DNA from: a virus
Virus record (IMG/VR): IMGVR_UViG_3300029914_000036
Location: 1 to 51,612 of that record
DNA: 51,612 bases
Direction: 5' to 3' (one strand)
In this document: piece after piece, positions 33,866 through 43,077 of the stretch
Layout of the letters: the number at the start of each line of letters is the position of its first letter
How positions within the stretch are numbered: position 1 is the stretch's first letter
Translations under genes and position numbers: made by a program
The notes under the pieces: model-generated
Seen by the model: only the letters and a program-made list of their open reading frames with translations
The model's database searches: none
What the model was told of the DNA's origin: nothing

Positions 33866-34877
33866 TTATTTAGTAGTTGGAGATTATCATGCGGTAGCTA
33901 CGGAGTTGGACGAGTGCGCTCGTCTGATGGAGCGAATTTACAAACTCCAAGAAACCGATAAGTGGGATGGTATTGTATTCTTGGGAGACCAATATCACTC
34001 ATTTGCTAATATAAACGCATATGTAATGGATTTTTGGACTAAATCATTTTCTGAACTAAAGACAAGATTTAAGGATGTGATAGCTCTGGTTGGTAATCAC
34101 GACCAACCTGGAGACAATACGGATGAAGTCAAGATCCACTCCATGATTCCTCATAAATCACAAATTACAGTAATAGATAAGCCAACTATTATAGATAATA
34201 TGCTGTTTATGCCTTATTATCACAAGGAGGAAACTTGGTTGAATCACTATAATGAGCAAAATCACTCTTCATTTCATACAGTTGTAGCACATCAAACATT
34301 CCAAGGGTGCATGTACGAAAACGGATTTTACGCCAAAGATGGTTTTGGTGTAGAAAACGTCCAGCACAATATAATCAGCGGTCACATTCATAAATTCCAA
34401 GATCTACGTAACAATCAACATCCATACAAAATGATTTATCCTGGAAGTCCCCGTTGGAGAAATGTCAGTGATACAAATGAAGGTAAATCTCTTTTTGATT
34501 TACATGTAAATCAGGATACTTTCCAACTAGCAGAAGCGTTAGATACAAATGAGGTTTGCTCTAAAATGCATCATATTGAGTTTGTCGAACCAGAAAGCAC
34601 CAACAAGTTTCTTCCTAAAATTAAGGATAACGATAGGATTGTAGTGGATATTAAAGGTTCAGAAGCTTATATTAAGTCTGTTTTACCAGAAATATCTACC
34701 TGGGCTACTAGAATCAGGGTGTTTCCACAAAATCAAAAGAAGGTAACCGTTTCCGAGCAAAAATCCATAGAGGAGAGCTTGAAGGATTTTCTTTCCAACA
34801 TCAAGGCCCCCAACGGAACACATCCAGACTGTTTATTAAGTAACGTAAAACGGAGGTTACATGCAGAGGAAGAATAG
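33858..34877 (+). CDS. Mre11/SbcD/gp47-like nuclease
   Basis: A 339-residue metallophosphoesterase with the nuclease pattern VGDYHAVA (7-14; Asp9, His11), VFLGDQYHSF, ALVGNHDQPGD, VAHQTF and ISGHIHKFQ. The C-terminal 120 residues (after LFDLHVN) form the capping region. This is the expected partner of the Rad50/gp46-like protein encoded at 22693 on the other strand. Together they would process DNA ends for recombination. The 8-base overlap with the upstream gene indicates translation coupling. Confidence 0.85.
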   Translation: MANYLVVGDYHAVATELDECARLMERIYKLQETDKWDGIVFLGDQYHSFANINAYVMDFWTKSFSELKTRFKDVIALVGNHDQPGDNTDEVKIHSMIPHKSQITVIDKPTIIDNMLFMPYYHKEETWLNHYNEQNHSSFHTVVAHQTFQGCMYENGFYAKDGFGVENVQHNIISGHIHKFQDLRNNQHPYKMIYPGSPRWRNVSDTNEGKSLFDLHVNQDTFQLAEALDTNEVCSKMHHIEFVEPESTNKFLPKIKDNDRIVVDIKGSEAYIKSVLPEISTWATRIRVFPQNQKKVTVSEQKSIEESLKDFLSNIKAPNGTHPDCLLSNVKRRLHAEEE

Positions 34878-35208
34878 AGAAGAACCAGAAGTAACACCTC
34901 AAGCTAAAGAGATTATTACCAAGATAAAATTGGCAATGGATCTCTTTAGACGTACAGGTGTCTTACACGATGTGCTAGCAGAACAATTAAAGCATTTATG
35001 TAGGTTTTATCTATTGGACCAAATATCCAGACTAGACCGTCTTGAGTTGGATTACGATTTGGAGGATCCCGATTACCCAAGGAAGGTAATCTTTATAGTA
35101 AACTCACCTTCAAAAACCATTAAATGTCCGCCGTTATTAAAGAAATTCACTAAATACTTACTTGGTGAAGAGTTCAAAGTAATGGTAAAAGTAGAAAAGA
35201 AACCTTAA
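34861..35208 (+). CDS. Hypothetical protein, basic
   Basis: A 115-residue protein, helical N-terminal half (residues 10-60) and a beta-rich C-terminal part ending KVMVKVEKKP. It overlaps the nuclease gene end by 17 bases and is followed 1 base later by the small-terminase-like gene. No recognised family. Confidence 0.65.
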   Translation: MQRKNREEPEVTPQAKEIITKIKLAMDLFRRTGVLHDVLAEQLKHLCRFYLLDQISRLDRLELDYDLEDPDYPRKVIFIVNSPSKTIKCPPLLKKFTKYLLGEEFKVMVKVEKKP

Positions 35209-35209
35209 A

Positions 35210-35908
35210 ATGACCACCCTGACCCTCCCAGATTCAAAACTAGCTCTATTGAGCGAAGGTGAACTAAAGGAATACGAAGATTTCCAACAATCGTTCCAAA
35301 TGCCGCTGGCATACGATGTTGCGGAGGGATTCTACAAGACATTCGAAAAAGGTCGTACCTGCGAAGAGATATGCTCTGCAAACCTAGGTGTGGGGCTTGG
35401 ATCTGTACTTGACGCTAGGATTAGGTTTAATTGGGATGCCCGGCGTGGACGCTATGAGTCTATGTTGGAATCTACCATGAAGTCAAAGTCACTTCATTCT
35501 CAGGCTACTGCTCTGAGTTTCGTTTCAGATCTTATAAGTGTAACCCAAATGAAACACCAAGAAGCCATTAATAACTATATGGCCACCAAGGATCCTAAGT
35601 TCTTAGAAAATACAATACAAATAACCAATGTTAGGGATTACAAATGCCTCGTGGAAATTCAAATGTTACTTTCTGGCCCTCCCGGTGGCCCCATACCGGT
35701 TCCCGGCAATACAGTTGTATATAATCAACAATTAGTAAATATGCCGGGAAATGGTCAGCCTCCCATTACGGTAACAATTGAACCCGAGGACCACCGTAAG
35801 TTCTTAGCCGAAAAGGCAGAAGAAATCAGCAAAGCAGACGAGGAGAGGGCTCGTGTAGCGGCAGCTGTAAGGAAACACAAAAAGAATGCAGAATCAGAGA
35901 ATGGCTAG
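35210..35908 (+). CDS. Probable terminase small subunit
   Basis: A 232-residue protein immediately upstream of the large terminase gene. Residues 40-80 (GFYKTFEKGRTCEEICSANL) look like a helix-turn-helix used by small terminase subunits to recognise DNA, followed by a helical oligomerisation region and a Pro/Gly-rich segment (GPPGGPIPVPGN). The charged C-terminus (EEISKADEERARVAAAVRK) is typical of regions that contact the large subunit. The assignment rests on position and overall layout, not on a diagnostic motif. Confidence 0.6.
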   Translation: MTTLTLPDSKLALLSEGELKEYEDFQQSFQMPLAYDVAEGFYKTFEKGRTCEEICSANLGVGLGSVLDARIRFNWDARRGRYESMLESTMKSKSLHSQATALSFVSDLISVTQMKHQEAINNYMATKDPKFLENTIQITNVRDYKCLVEIQMLLSGPPGGPIPVPGNTVVYNQQLVNMPGNGQPPITVTIEPEDHRKFLAEKAEEISKADEERARVAAAVRKHKKNAESENG

Positions 35909-37844
35909 TAAGAAACCAGTTGCAATAGCCCCCGCAGACCCTCTTAATCAATCCAAAGAGCGTCGGTATCTGTTTGTTCCTTGCCAATCCAAGAAGGAAC
36001 TCAAAAACTGGATCCGAGTCTATTTGGGTTTAGATTATCCAGACGGAAGAGTAGATCCTTCTTCTAATTCAGATCCAATGAGTTTGCTTTGGGAATTATA
36101 CAGTGCGGCTGTAGATCCAGACAGAGAATGGGAGCGTTTATTGGGGTATGCTTCACGATTCTCGTTTAAGACGCTATCCGCCTCTATTTTGGAGTTATTG
36201 TTTTTGATCCATCATGGTCGCAACATAGCCCATATGGCTGCCCTAGAAGCTCAAGCCCAAAACTCTCAAGAATATATCAAGAAGTTCCTTAAATTACCTA
36301 TATTTAATGGATTCTTATTAAAAGATAACACTCGCGAGCTATTCTTTAGTCGTTACTTAGATCCAGTAACAAACATGTCCTTTACCGAAAAGGAAGTACC
36401 TCTCCTACCAACAGAAATAAGGGATAGGCTACAAAATTTAGTAAATTACATTAAAATCATTGTTGCCACTACGGCTTCAGCTAATGGTCTGCACACCAAT
36501 CTGGTTGTATTGGACGAAGTAGATCTTATAACAAATAAAGAAGCCTACAATGAAGCAAAACTCATACCAACCGAAGAAAAGGGTTTTAGACCTATAACTT
36601 TTTTGACTTCTACCCGTAAATACTCTATTGGTTTAGTCCAAAAAGAAATAGACGCAGCGGCTGAAACTGGTCTTGAGGTAAGACACTGGAATATTTTAGA
36701 CGTTACCGAGCGTTGTACAGAGGCTAGACACCAACCAACCAAAACCAAACTACCTATATATCGTTCTCAGAAACTACTCAAGGCTATTTCAGAAGAAGAC
36801 TTTGAGCGATTGGATATAGCTTCCAAAGAAAAATACGTAAAAGATGAAGGGTATTGGGGGTGCTTGAATGAATGTAAGTTATTTGCTGCCTGCAAGGGGA
36901 ACCTAGTCAAACAAACCAATGGTTCTTCTATATTGAAGTCTATTGGCCATATTATACAACAGTTCTCTATTAATGACCCAGAGAGAGCTAACGCTCAATT
37001 GCTTTGCAATAAACCCTCCAAAGAGGGTATGATTTACCCAAATCTTGATGCAGAGATCCATTTTAAATCAGCCCAGCAAATTGCCAATATGATTACGGGG
37101 GAGGAGTTCCCAGAAAAATACACCCAAAAAGAACTAATAGGATTGGCTCAATCTCTAGATTGTAGATTCGTGTCTGGTATGGATCATGGCTATACCCATA
37201 ACTTTGCGGTATGTACTGGATTCATATATGGTAATAAGTTATTTATGATTGATTCTTTTGCTGTTCCAGAACTAGAAATAAGCCAAAAGATCAATTTGTG
37301 CAACGATCGTATTAAACACCTAGACCCAACTATATATCCAGACCCAGCCGATCCGGGTTCCAGGAAGACTTTTATTAATCACGGATACAAATGTAAGGAA
37401 TTCAAAAAAGGTCCCGGTTCTGTATTGGAGGGTATCAATGCAGTTAGAACCAAACTCATGCCCTCTTTAGGTAGGGAACCAGAGGTTTATTTCATTAAGG
37501 ACAACGATGGTGTATTGAATTTATTTGGAGATCTATCTAAATACCATTGGATCGTAGGTGTAGACGAAAAACCAACAGATGTTCCAGATGACGATAACGA
37601 TGACAGTGCTGATGCCTTTAGATATCTTATTATGAATGAGTTTCCACTCAAAAAGAAGAACAGAAACGCTTCGGAAGGCTCCGAATTACCCTATCTTTAC
37701 CAAGAAAAGCCAATTTCCGAGCCTACTGTTGAGAATTTCATCACAAATCGCCTAGAAGCACTGGGAGTTTCACGTTCAAATGAAGATTTAGACCAAAATA
37801 CCAACAAAAACGACTCCAAGTCTAGCATAAAGTGGAGATTTTAA
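35886..37844 (+). CDS. Terminase large subunit (DNA-packaging ATPase/nuclease)
   Basis: A 652-residue protein. The ATPase part has a degenerate P-loop (ASRFSFKT, 89-96) and Walker B VVLDEVD (207-213), with a coupling-like FLTSTRKYS. The nuclease part has an RNase H-like Asp in VSGMDHGYTH, the YPDPADPGSRK segment and a C-terminal acidic DDNDDSADAFRYL. It would drive DNA into proheads and cut the concatemer. The start at 35886 overlaps the small subunit by 23 bases and follows AAGGAAA; an ATG at 35901 is an alternative. The assignment is confident. Confidence 0.93.
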   Translation: MQNQRMASKKPVAIAPADPLNQSKERRYLFVPCQSKKELKNWIRVYLGLDYPDGRVDPSSNSDPMSLLWELYSAAVDPDREWERLLGYASRFSFKTLSASILELLFLIHHGRNIAHMAALEAQAQNSQEYIKKFLKLPIFNGFLLKDNTRELFFSRYLDPVTNMSFTEKEVPLLPTEIRDRLQNLVNYIKIIVATTASANGLHTNLVVLDEVDLITNKEAYNEAKLIPTEEKGFRPITFLTSTRKYSIGLVQKEIDAAAETGLEVRHWNILDVTERCTEARHQPTKTKLPIYRSQKLLKAISEEDFERLDIASKEKYVKDEGYWGCLNECKLFAACKGNLVKQTNGSSILKSIGHIIQQFSINDPERANAQLLCNKPSKEGMIYPNLDAEIHFKSAQQIANMITGEEFPEKYTQKELIGLAQSLDCRFVSGMDHGYTHNFAVCTGFIYGNKLFMIDSFAVPELEISQKINLCNDRIKHLDPTIYPDPADPGSRKTFINHGYKCKEFKKGPGSVLEGINAVRTKLMPSLGREPEVYFIKDNDGVLNLFGDLSKYHWIVGVDEKPTDVPDDDNDDSADAFRYLIMNEFPLKKKNRNASEGSELPYLYQEKPISEPTVENFITNRLEALGVSRSNEDLDQNTNKNDSKSSIKWRF

Positions 37845-37882
37845 TCGTAAAATAGCCAAAAGGCCCGCAATTTTAAGGAAAT

Positions 37883-38854
37883 ATGGCTACTTTCAACGAA
37901 CAATCCAATATTCAGTCGTTTTTCGACAACCCCAGAGCTATCCCCCAGCAATTTGCCTTTAATACTATTCAAAATATAGTAAATTTACCGGTAAATAATC
38001 CCACTGAGGTTAATTTAACCGTTCAGGCTGGATCTACTCTTTCCGCTTTCAACACATCTGTAGCTACCTCTATAGATAGTACTACTGTTTTTAGTCTTTC
38101 TGCCAATCCAATCATCTCTGGTACTTATAGATTTACCAACACGGGAGGTACGGCTCCTGCCTTTAGGACCGATAGGGGTCTTGCTCTTAACGGCCAAACC
38201 GCTTCTATTTCAACCAATACAAATGGAAGTGTTACTTTTTCTATTGTAGCTGGCTCTTTGGCGGCTCTTCAGGTCGGTGATTCTCTATTCATCCCCGGAT
38301 TGTCCACTGGAGACGCTACGGGACCGTTTAATCCATCAAATGAGGGGCTTTGGACGGTTACCTCAACCGGAACCCTATCTGTTACCCTGGTGCGTCCTGG
38401 GACGTTCAGTGCGTACTCCCAAGCTGGAGTAGTTATAACCTCCAACAGTCAAGTCCTCGGGTACTCATCTACCGGTGTTCAAATTGGTAATTTAGTCGAT
38501 ATACTAAGTGGGTTCAACGCTTATACCACAGGTACCTACACTGTAAGTCAAGTAACTCCTGGTTGGGTAGAGGTACAATCAGCTCAAGCCCTTCCTCCTC
38601 AAACAGGGATTATGCCCGGTGCTTCTGGAATGAATTTTTACAGTGGAGCTAAACGCTGGATTAGGGTTCAAGTTAATCAATCAGCCGCCTTACAGTTAAA
38701 TGGAGATACCACCATAGACACCCGTTTGGATCCAATTGTAATACAAGATGGTTCTCAATATGCCTTTATGGAAAAAATAGGTTCTGTATTCAGCCTATCA
38801 ATTGTAAATCGCTCTCTTTATTCAATGGCAGTACGAATTATGAGTTTTGAATAA
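37883..38854 (+). CDS. Beta-rich virion structural protein
   Basis: A 323-residue protein, rich in Ser, Thr, Asn and Gly with repeated beta-strand patterns and no charged clusters, typical of phage neck, fibre or decoration proteins. It lies between terminase and portal and starts with ATG after AAGGAAAT. The exact role is not clear. Confidence 0.68.
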   Translation: MATFNEQSNIQSFFDNPRAIPQQFAFNTIQNIVNLPVNNPTEVNLTVQAGSTLSAFNTSVATSIDSTTVFSLSANPIISGTYRFTNTGGTAPAFRTDRGLALNGQTASISTNTNGSVTFSIVAGSLAALQVGDSLFIPGLSTGDATGPFNPSNEGLWTVTSTGTLSVTLVRPGTFSAYSQAGVVITSNSQVLGYSSTGVQIGNLVDILSGFNAYTTGTYTVSQVTPGWVEVQSAQALPPQTGIMPGASGMNFYSGAKRWIRVQVNQSAALQLNGDTTIDTRLDPIVIQDGSQYAFMEKIGSVFSLSIVNRSLYSMAVRIMSFE

Positions 38855-38866
38855 AGGATACCTACA

Positions 38867-40807
38867 ATGGCCAAGAAAAAACAACCAGAATTAAATGCCC
38901 TGGAAGAGGTTCTGAGTCTAAATAAGACAGAAGTTGGTCCTCATCTGGGGAAACGCTTAATTACTGCTTTGGAAAATACAGTAGAATCAGATGTTAAATC
39001 TGTTAATCGTATAGGTTTTACTGTAGATCCGGTATCTGAGTCCCAAAATTCTTACTCTACTATTTTCGTATACAAACCCCAATTCCTCTTAAGCGACATA
39101 ATGCTTAAAAGGGTCGCCAGGGGAGATGAACTTGTAGCTGCCATAGCTACTGCCCGCTCAAACATGCTTGGTAGCTTTGGAGCACCAAGGGCGGATCGGT
39201 TTTCGTTTGGTCATAAAATTGTAATTAAACCAGAACTGGCCCATGAGTTAGATCAAGACACAAAGGATGGTTTAAAGAAAAAGGTAGACGTTGTTGTTGA
39301 TAAATTGGTAAAATGCGGTTCAGATCTTAAGGATGGAGACCATCTAAGCCTACGAGAGTTCCTGCACATCCAAGCTCGCTCAGCCATTATTTTGGGTAGA
39401 TTTGCTACGGAGCGCATTTACAGGGATAATCCTTTTACTAATAAGAAGGAATTCTTCGCCTTCCGCCCTATAGATGCGGGCACTATATATGTAGCTACCA
39501 ATCAACAACGGGCAGCAGCTAAGATCCGGGAAGAAGCCCGCAAGACCCTTAAAAGACTACGTAGGGACAAGCATATAGATGAAACTTTCGAAATAGACCG
39601 TTTCGAAAACGATGAATATAAATGGATTCAAGTAATTAACAATCAACCCAAACAAGCATTTACTGATGATGAGTGCTGTGTAATTAATTGCTATCCCGTT
39701 CAAGACTTTGAGTTGTGCGGGTATCCCTTAACTCCTATAGATACGGTTATTTCGGCTATTACCACTCACATTAATATCTCTGTATGGAATAAAGGCTATT
39801 TCCAGAACGGAAGAGCCAGCAGGGGTATGTTGGTTATTAAATCGGACGATGTTACAGAGCGGGAAGTTGGCTTGATTAGACAGCAATTCCAAGCCTCTAT
39901 TAATGGGGCCAGCGCAGCCTTCCGTATGCCTGTCTTTGGCGTTCCTGAAAAGTCGGATATCAACTGGATGCCAATTGATGCTGGCTCTAGGGATATGGAA
40001 TTTCAATACCTTTCAGACTCCAATGCCCGTACTATCTTGTCTGCCTTTCAAATCTCTCCGGAAGAAATTCCAGGTCTGGCCCATCTTTCCAGGGGTAGCA
40101 GTGCTCAAGACACCTCTGAATCTAATGGCGAATACATGCTTACCGCTCATAGAGATGTAGGCTTGCGCCCCCTGGTAAACATCTTTGAGACTTTCTTGAA
40201 TGAACAAATCCTACCCCTTCTAGACGAAGAGGTAGCTCGCTATTGTACAGTTAAATTACTAGGATTAGAAGCCGATACCGCCGAAAAGGAATCAGTACGA
40301 TTCCAAACTGACGGCCCCATCCACATGGAGTATGATGAGATCCTACAACGGGTAGAGAAACCTACTGTTGGTAAGGAATGGGGAGGTAAATTCCCTCTAA
40401 ATCCTCAATGGCAGTCAATTATAGATAAATATCTATATGTGGATGAAATTCGTACACATTTCTTTGGATTGCCCCCAGATCCAAATTTCCACTACGTAAG
40501 GGACCCTTATAATTTTCAATTTCTCCAGTTTAATTTCCAAAAACAACAAATGGAAATGCAAATGAAAATGCAGGAACAAGCAATGGCCGAACAGGGAGCC
40601 CAAGCCCCTTCTTCTCCAGCAGGCGGGAGTATGAGCCCCACACCCCCTGGAGAAGAAGGAGTGAATGCACAAAACCTACCTAAAACCAAGGATCCCAACT
40701 ATGTCAATGCCCAAAATGAAAAACCCAATATGGCAGTAAATGCCACAGAGGGTCAACTTTCAGAAGCTGCGGGGAAAGCAGGAGAAGCTTTTGGAGCTAA
40801 ACCCTAA
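38867..40807 (+). CDS. Portal protein
   Basis: This 646-residue protein lies two genes after the large terminase. It shows a typical portal pattern: an N-terminal part with RADRFSFGHK, a long wing region, and a core with GYFQNGRASRGMLVIKSDD, then MEFQYLSDSNARTILSAFQI and SPEEIPGLAH. The C-terminal tail is Pro/Gln/Met-rich (MQMKMQEQAMAEQGAQAPSS) and disordered. Twelve copies would form the packaging and connector ring in the prohead. Position, length and core motif together make this confident. Confidence 0.9.
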   Translation: MAKKKQPELNALEEVLSLNKTEVGPHLGKRLITALENTVESDVKSVNRIGFTVDPVSESQNSYSTIFVYKPQFLLSDIMLKRVARGDELVAAIATARSNMLGSFGAPRADRFSFGHKIVIKPELAHELDQDTKDGLKKKVDVVVDKLVKCGSDLKDGDHLSLREFLHIQARSAIILGRFATERIYRDNPFTNKKEFFAFRPIDAGTIYVATNQQRAAAKIREEARKTLKRLRRDKHIDETFEIDRFENDEYKWIQVINNQPKQAFTDDECCVINCYPVQDFELCGYPLTPIDTVISAITTHINISVWNKGYFQNGRASRGMLVIKSDDVTEREVGLIRQQFQASINGASAAFRMPVFGVPEKSDINWMPIDAGSRDMEFQYLSDSNARTILSAFQISPEEIPGLAHLSRGSSAQDTSESNGEYMLTAHRDVGLRPLVNIFETFLNEQILPLLDEEVARYCTVKLLGLEADTAEKESVRFQTDGPIHMEYDEILQRVEKPTVGKEWGGKFPLNPQWQSIIDKYLYVDEIRTHFFGLPPDPNFHYVRDPYNFQFLQFNFQKQQMEMQMKMQEQAMAEQGAQAPSSPAGGSMSPTPPGEEGVNAQNLPKTKDPNYVNAQNEKPNMAVNATEGQLSEAAGKAGEAFGAKP

Positions 40808-41034
40808 TAACCTTGAATGGTGCCATCCCCGATATATAATTCCCTACCTGCGGTGGTTGTTACCCTGTGGGGGTCGTAGGGATTATTGAATGGATTATAG
40901 GTGGTTTCTCCAGCCAAAATCCAAACACTAGGTATATTTTGTGTGTATTGGGATTGAATTAGTCTCTGACATTCCTCTGCGGTTCCTTCGGCATCAACAA
41001 TCGTACCGTCTGTTTTGGTTATTTTGATTTTCAT
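40804..41034 (-). CDS. Small hypothetical protein, convergent with portal gene
   Basis: A 76-residue protein with an N-terminal beta/alpha pattern (MKIKITKTDGTIVDAEGTAE) and a Pro/Asn-rich second half. The stop TAG overlaps the portal's TAA by three bases on the opposite strand. Not recognised. Confidence 0.65.
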   Translation of the reverse strand: MKIKITKTDGTIVDAEGTAEECQRLIQSQYTQNIPSVWILAGETTYNPFNNPYDPHRVTTTAGRELYIGDGTIQGY

Positions 41035-41041
41035 AAGTTCC

Positions 41042-41212
41042 CTAAGCCTCTTCCATATAATAGTTATCTAAAGCGTCGAATTCTTCTTGATTGAATGTAT
41101 TGTAAAGAGCATCCATCTGATTGGATAATTCTTCCATTTCATCCATATCCTCGCTTTGATTGGATTTATTTAATAAATTAATATACTTTACAACCTTGTC
41201 AGGGTAAGACAT
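41042..41212 (-). CDS. Short acidic protein (56 aa)
   Basis: A frame with ATG at 41212-41210 and TAG at 41044-41042 that encodes a 56-residue, strongly acidic helical peptide (MSYPDKVVKYINLLNK then repeated Met/Asp/Glu). It overlaps the upstream gene's end by 14 bases and fills what would otherwise be an empty 160-base gap in a tightly packed operon, which supports its being real. Confidence 0.6.
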   Translation of the reverse strand: MSYPDKVVKYINLLNKSNQSEDMDEMEELSNQMDALYNTFNQEEFDALDNYYMEEA

Positions 41213-41657
41213 TGTGCGCTCCTATATACATTTGGGATAATACTGATTTAACCTTATTTCTGCCAGATAGAACCCTTATGTAGGGTATAAATAGGGATTC
41301 TATGACTAATTCTTTTGATGGTAGGTGCTTATCACCCTGGTCTCGCTCACCACAAGCCATACTTATATTTAACTTGATTTCTGGAGTAAAATCTAGGTGA
41401 AACTCATCGTTGTCTATATCTAGACGTTCGGATGTTTCATATATAATATTCATGCTCAAACACAAGGTATGGTCTCCAGACTTTTCCAGCACTCCATACC
41501 CAATAATCCTATCATCATATCCAAGGATTTTAATTAAATCAGAGTTAAACTTTGTAACGTAAGTTACATTTATACCAAATTCATTAAAAGGAATGACTAT
41601 ATTCCTCATTTCTTTGATTTTGGCTCTAGATAGGTCGAAGGCTTCGTTGGAGTTCAT
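41199..41657 (-). CDS. Hypothetical protein
   Basis: A 152-residue soluble protein with mixed alpha/beta character (e.g. RNIVIPFNEFGINVTYVTKF and HTLCLSMNIIYETS). No known motif. Three bases upstream of it lies the stop of the next gene in the same small-gene cluster. Confidence 0.65.
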   Translation of the reverse strand: MNSNEAFDLSRAKIKEMRNIVIPFNEFGINVTYVTKFNSDLIKILGYDDRIIGYGVLEKSGDHTLCLSMNIIYETSERLDIDNDEFHLDFTPEIKLNISMACGERDQGDKHLPSKELVIESLFIPYIRVLSGRNKVKSVLSQMYIGAHNVLP

Positions 41658-41660
41658 TGG

Positions 41661-42062
41661 TTACACGTAGTTTTTAGTGGTTTCATTTAACACATTGATA
41701 TCTACATCTGGATTGGGAAGTAATTTAGCTATAATTTGAACTATTAGATCTACTTCTTGCTGAAAGATAGCATCCTTTTCCAAATCTTTCAACAGGTCGG
41801 TACGTATGTAGTCTGGATCTACTTCTCCCAGGAAGGTGACAGCATCCAACGGAAACCCTTCCTTGATAGCCCTGGCAGCTAAAACAACCAAGGTCAAATT
41901 GTAATCTCCATACAAAATGGAACCCTCCAGATACCCTTCTTGTAGTTGTTTGAAGATAATTTGGTTTAATTCTTGCTTTGTTTCTAGTTCTTTACGGCTC
42001 TTGGTGAAGGGGACTATATCTTTTAGTATTTTTAGTATATCAAAATGAGGATTTACGGCCAT
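41661..42062 (-). CDS. Hypothetical protein
   Basis: A 133-residue protein, mainly helical, with an internal hydrophobic helix (YNLTLVVLAARAIKEGF). It overlaps the upstream gene's end by 10 bases. Not recognised. Confidence 0.65.
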   Translation of the reverse strand: MAVNPHFDILKILKDIVPFTKSRKELETKQELNQIIFKQLQEGYLEGSILYGDYNLTLVVLAARAIKEGFPLDAVTFLGEVDPDYIRTDLLKDLEKDAIFQQEVDLIVQIIAKLLPNPDVDINVLNETTKNYV

Positions 42063-42241
42063 TCTTGTTCCCGTTCCAATTCTTCGTTATCCCACTCTTG
42101 TAATTCTTTGTTGTAGGTCTTTATATTCAATATACGATTAATTTCTAATTCGTAATGCTCCATAGTAATAGACCCCCTCTTTAGGGCTTCGGATATACTA
42201 AGCAACTCTTCATTTAGAGTTGATTGTTTCTGGTTTTTCAT
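42053..42241 (-). CDS. Small charged protein (62 aa)
   Basis: A 62-residue helical protein (MKNQKQSTLNEELLSISEAL...) with many Glu. The ATG at 42241 is preferred to a TTG at 42256, which is the only codon that would give a longer form. It overlaps the small membrane protein gene by 32 bases. Confidence 0.55.
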   Translation of the reverse strand: MKNQKQSTLNEELLSISEALKRGSITMEHYELEINRILNIKTYNKELQEWDNEELEREQEWP

Positions 42242-42365
42242 TATGCCTCTTGACAAACAAAATTACCAATAAGTAAAAAGCTATAAATGGGGTGGTAACA
42301 GCCAGGGAAATTACTCCTGTAGCTAACATTAACCACATCATAATTACTACTAGATCCCAATCCAT
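42210..42365 (-). CDS. Small membrane protein (51 aa)
   Basis: A frame starting with ATG at 42365-42363 (MDWDLVVIMMWLMLATGV) and ending TGA at 42212-42210. About residues 4-40 are two hydrophobic stretches, then a short basic/polar tail. The ATG shares an A with the upstream gene's stop (TAATG), the same coupling as other genes here. This supports expression. Function unknown; lysis-related or envelope roles are possible. Confidence 0.6.
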   Translation of the reverse strand: MDWDLVVIMMWLMLATGVISLAVTTPFIAFYLLVILFVKRHNEKPETINSK

Positions 42366-42808
42366 TATTCACCCTTTAAAATTGCAATTTGTTTCTTTAG
42401 TTCCTGGTTTTCCAATTTCAATTGGTCTCTTTCTACTAATAAGGGTAAGTCTGGGGTATATTTAAGTAAATGTCCATTAGACCATACCTCATCTGGAGTG
42501 TTTGAAGTTAACGGTTCACCTGTTCTTCGTTCTATTACCCACTTAATTAATCCAGTATAACCGTCTTTTTCTATGATTTTAACCAAAGCAGGCGCGTCCA
42601 TATAGTCTATTGATTCACAATCAGCGCATCCCCAGGCAAAAACATCATTTACCAATAGACCTAAACTTGGAACCCCATTATTCCATCCAGGAAGTCCAAT
42701 CAGTACATGGTTTATGTCTTTTGTTCCACTTAAGAACGCATATTCATTTGCGCATAGCAAGTGGGCTGCCTCCAGCCATTTAACTCTTTCTTCTAGACTA
42801 TTTTGCAT
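42365..42808 (-). CDS. Hypothetical protein with C-terminal coiled coil
   Basis: A 147-residue protein with a folded N-terminal domain containing AWGCADCES (a possible metal or disulfide site) and a C-terminal helix (VERDQLKLENQELKKQI) that should form a coiled coil. No known family. Part of the small-gene cluster. Confidence 0.65.
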   Translation of the reverse strand: MQNSLEERVKWLEAAHLLCANEYAFLSGTKDINHVLIGLPGWNNGVPSLGLLVNDVFAWGCADCESIDYMDAPALVKIIEKDGYTGLIKWVIERRTGEPLTSNTPDEVWSNGHLLKYTPDLPLLVERDQLKLENQELKKQIAILKGE

Positions 42809-43076
42809 ATGTCTTTTGATGATTCGAGCAGTTCAATAGGTCGGCAGCGTATTTTACTCTGCTCTGCCTACACTCATCTATGTACTTACTGGCCATAGAC
42901 ATGGTTTTGGAGTCCTCTTCTAATTGTTGACCGCATGTCTTTATCGTTAGAGTGTATTGATCCATTCCCTGTACGTAGAGTTTGATAGATTTGTCGTAAT
43001 TATGGATAGTTAATTGTTGAGCTATTATGATAAGTAGAAAGCTGATTATAATAATACTTTTAAGATATTTTAACAT
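42798..43076 (-). CDS. Membrane-anchored small protein, possible spanin-like
   Basis: A 92-residue protein with one N-terminal hydrophobic helix (residues 8-22, IIIISFLLIIIAQQL) and a helical soluble part with three Cys. The layout (inner membrane anchor plus coiled periplasmic domain) is that of Rz-like i-spanins, but many phage proteins share it. No lipoprotein partner is seen. Confidence 0.55.
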   Translation of the reverse strand: MLKYLKSIIIISFLLIIIAQQLTIHNYDKSIKLYVQGMDQYTLTIKTCGQQLEEDSKTMSMASKYIDECRQSRVKYAADLLNCSNHQKTYAK

Positions 43077-43077
43077 A

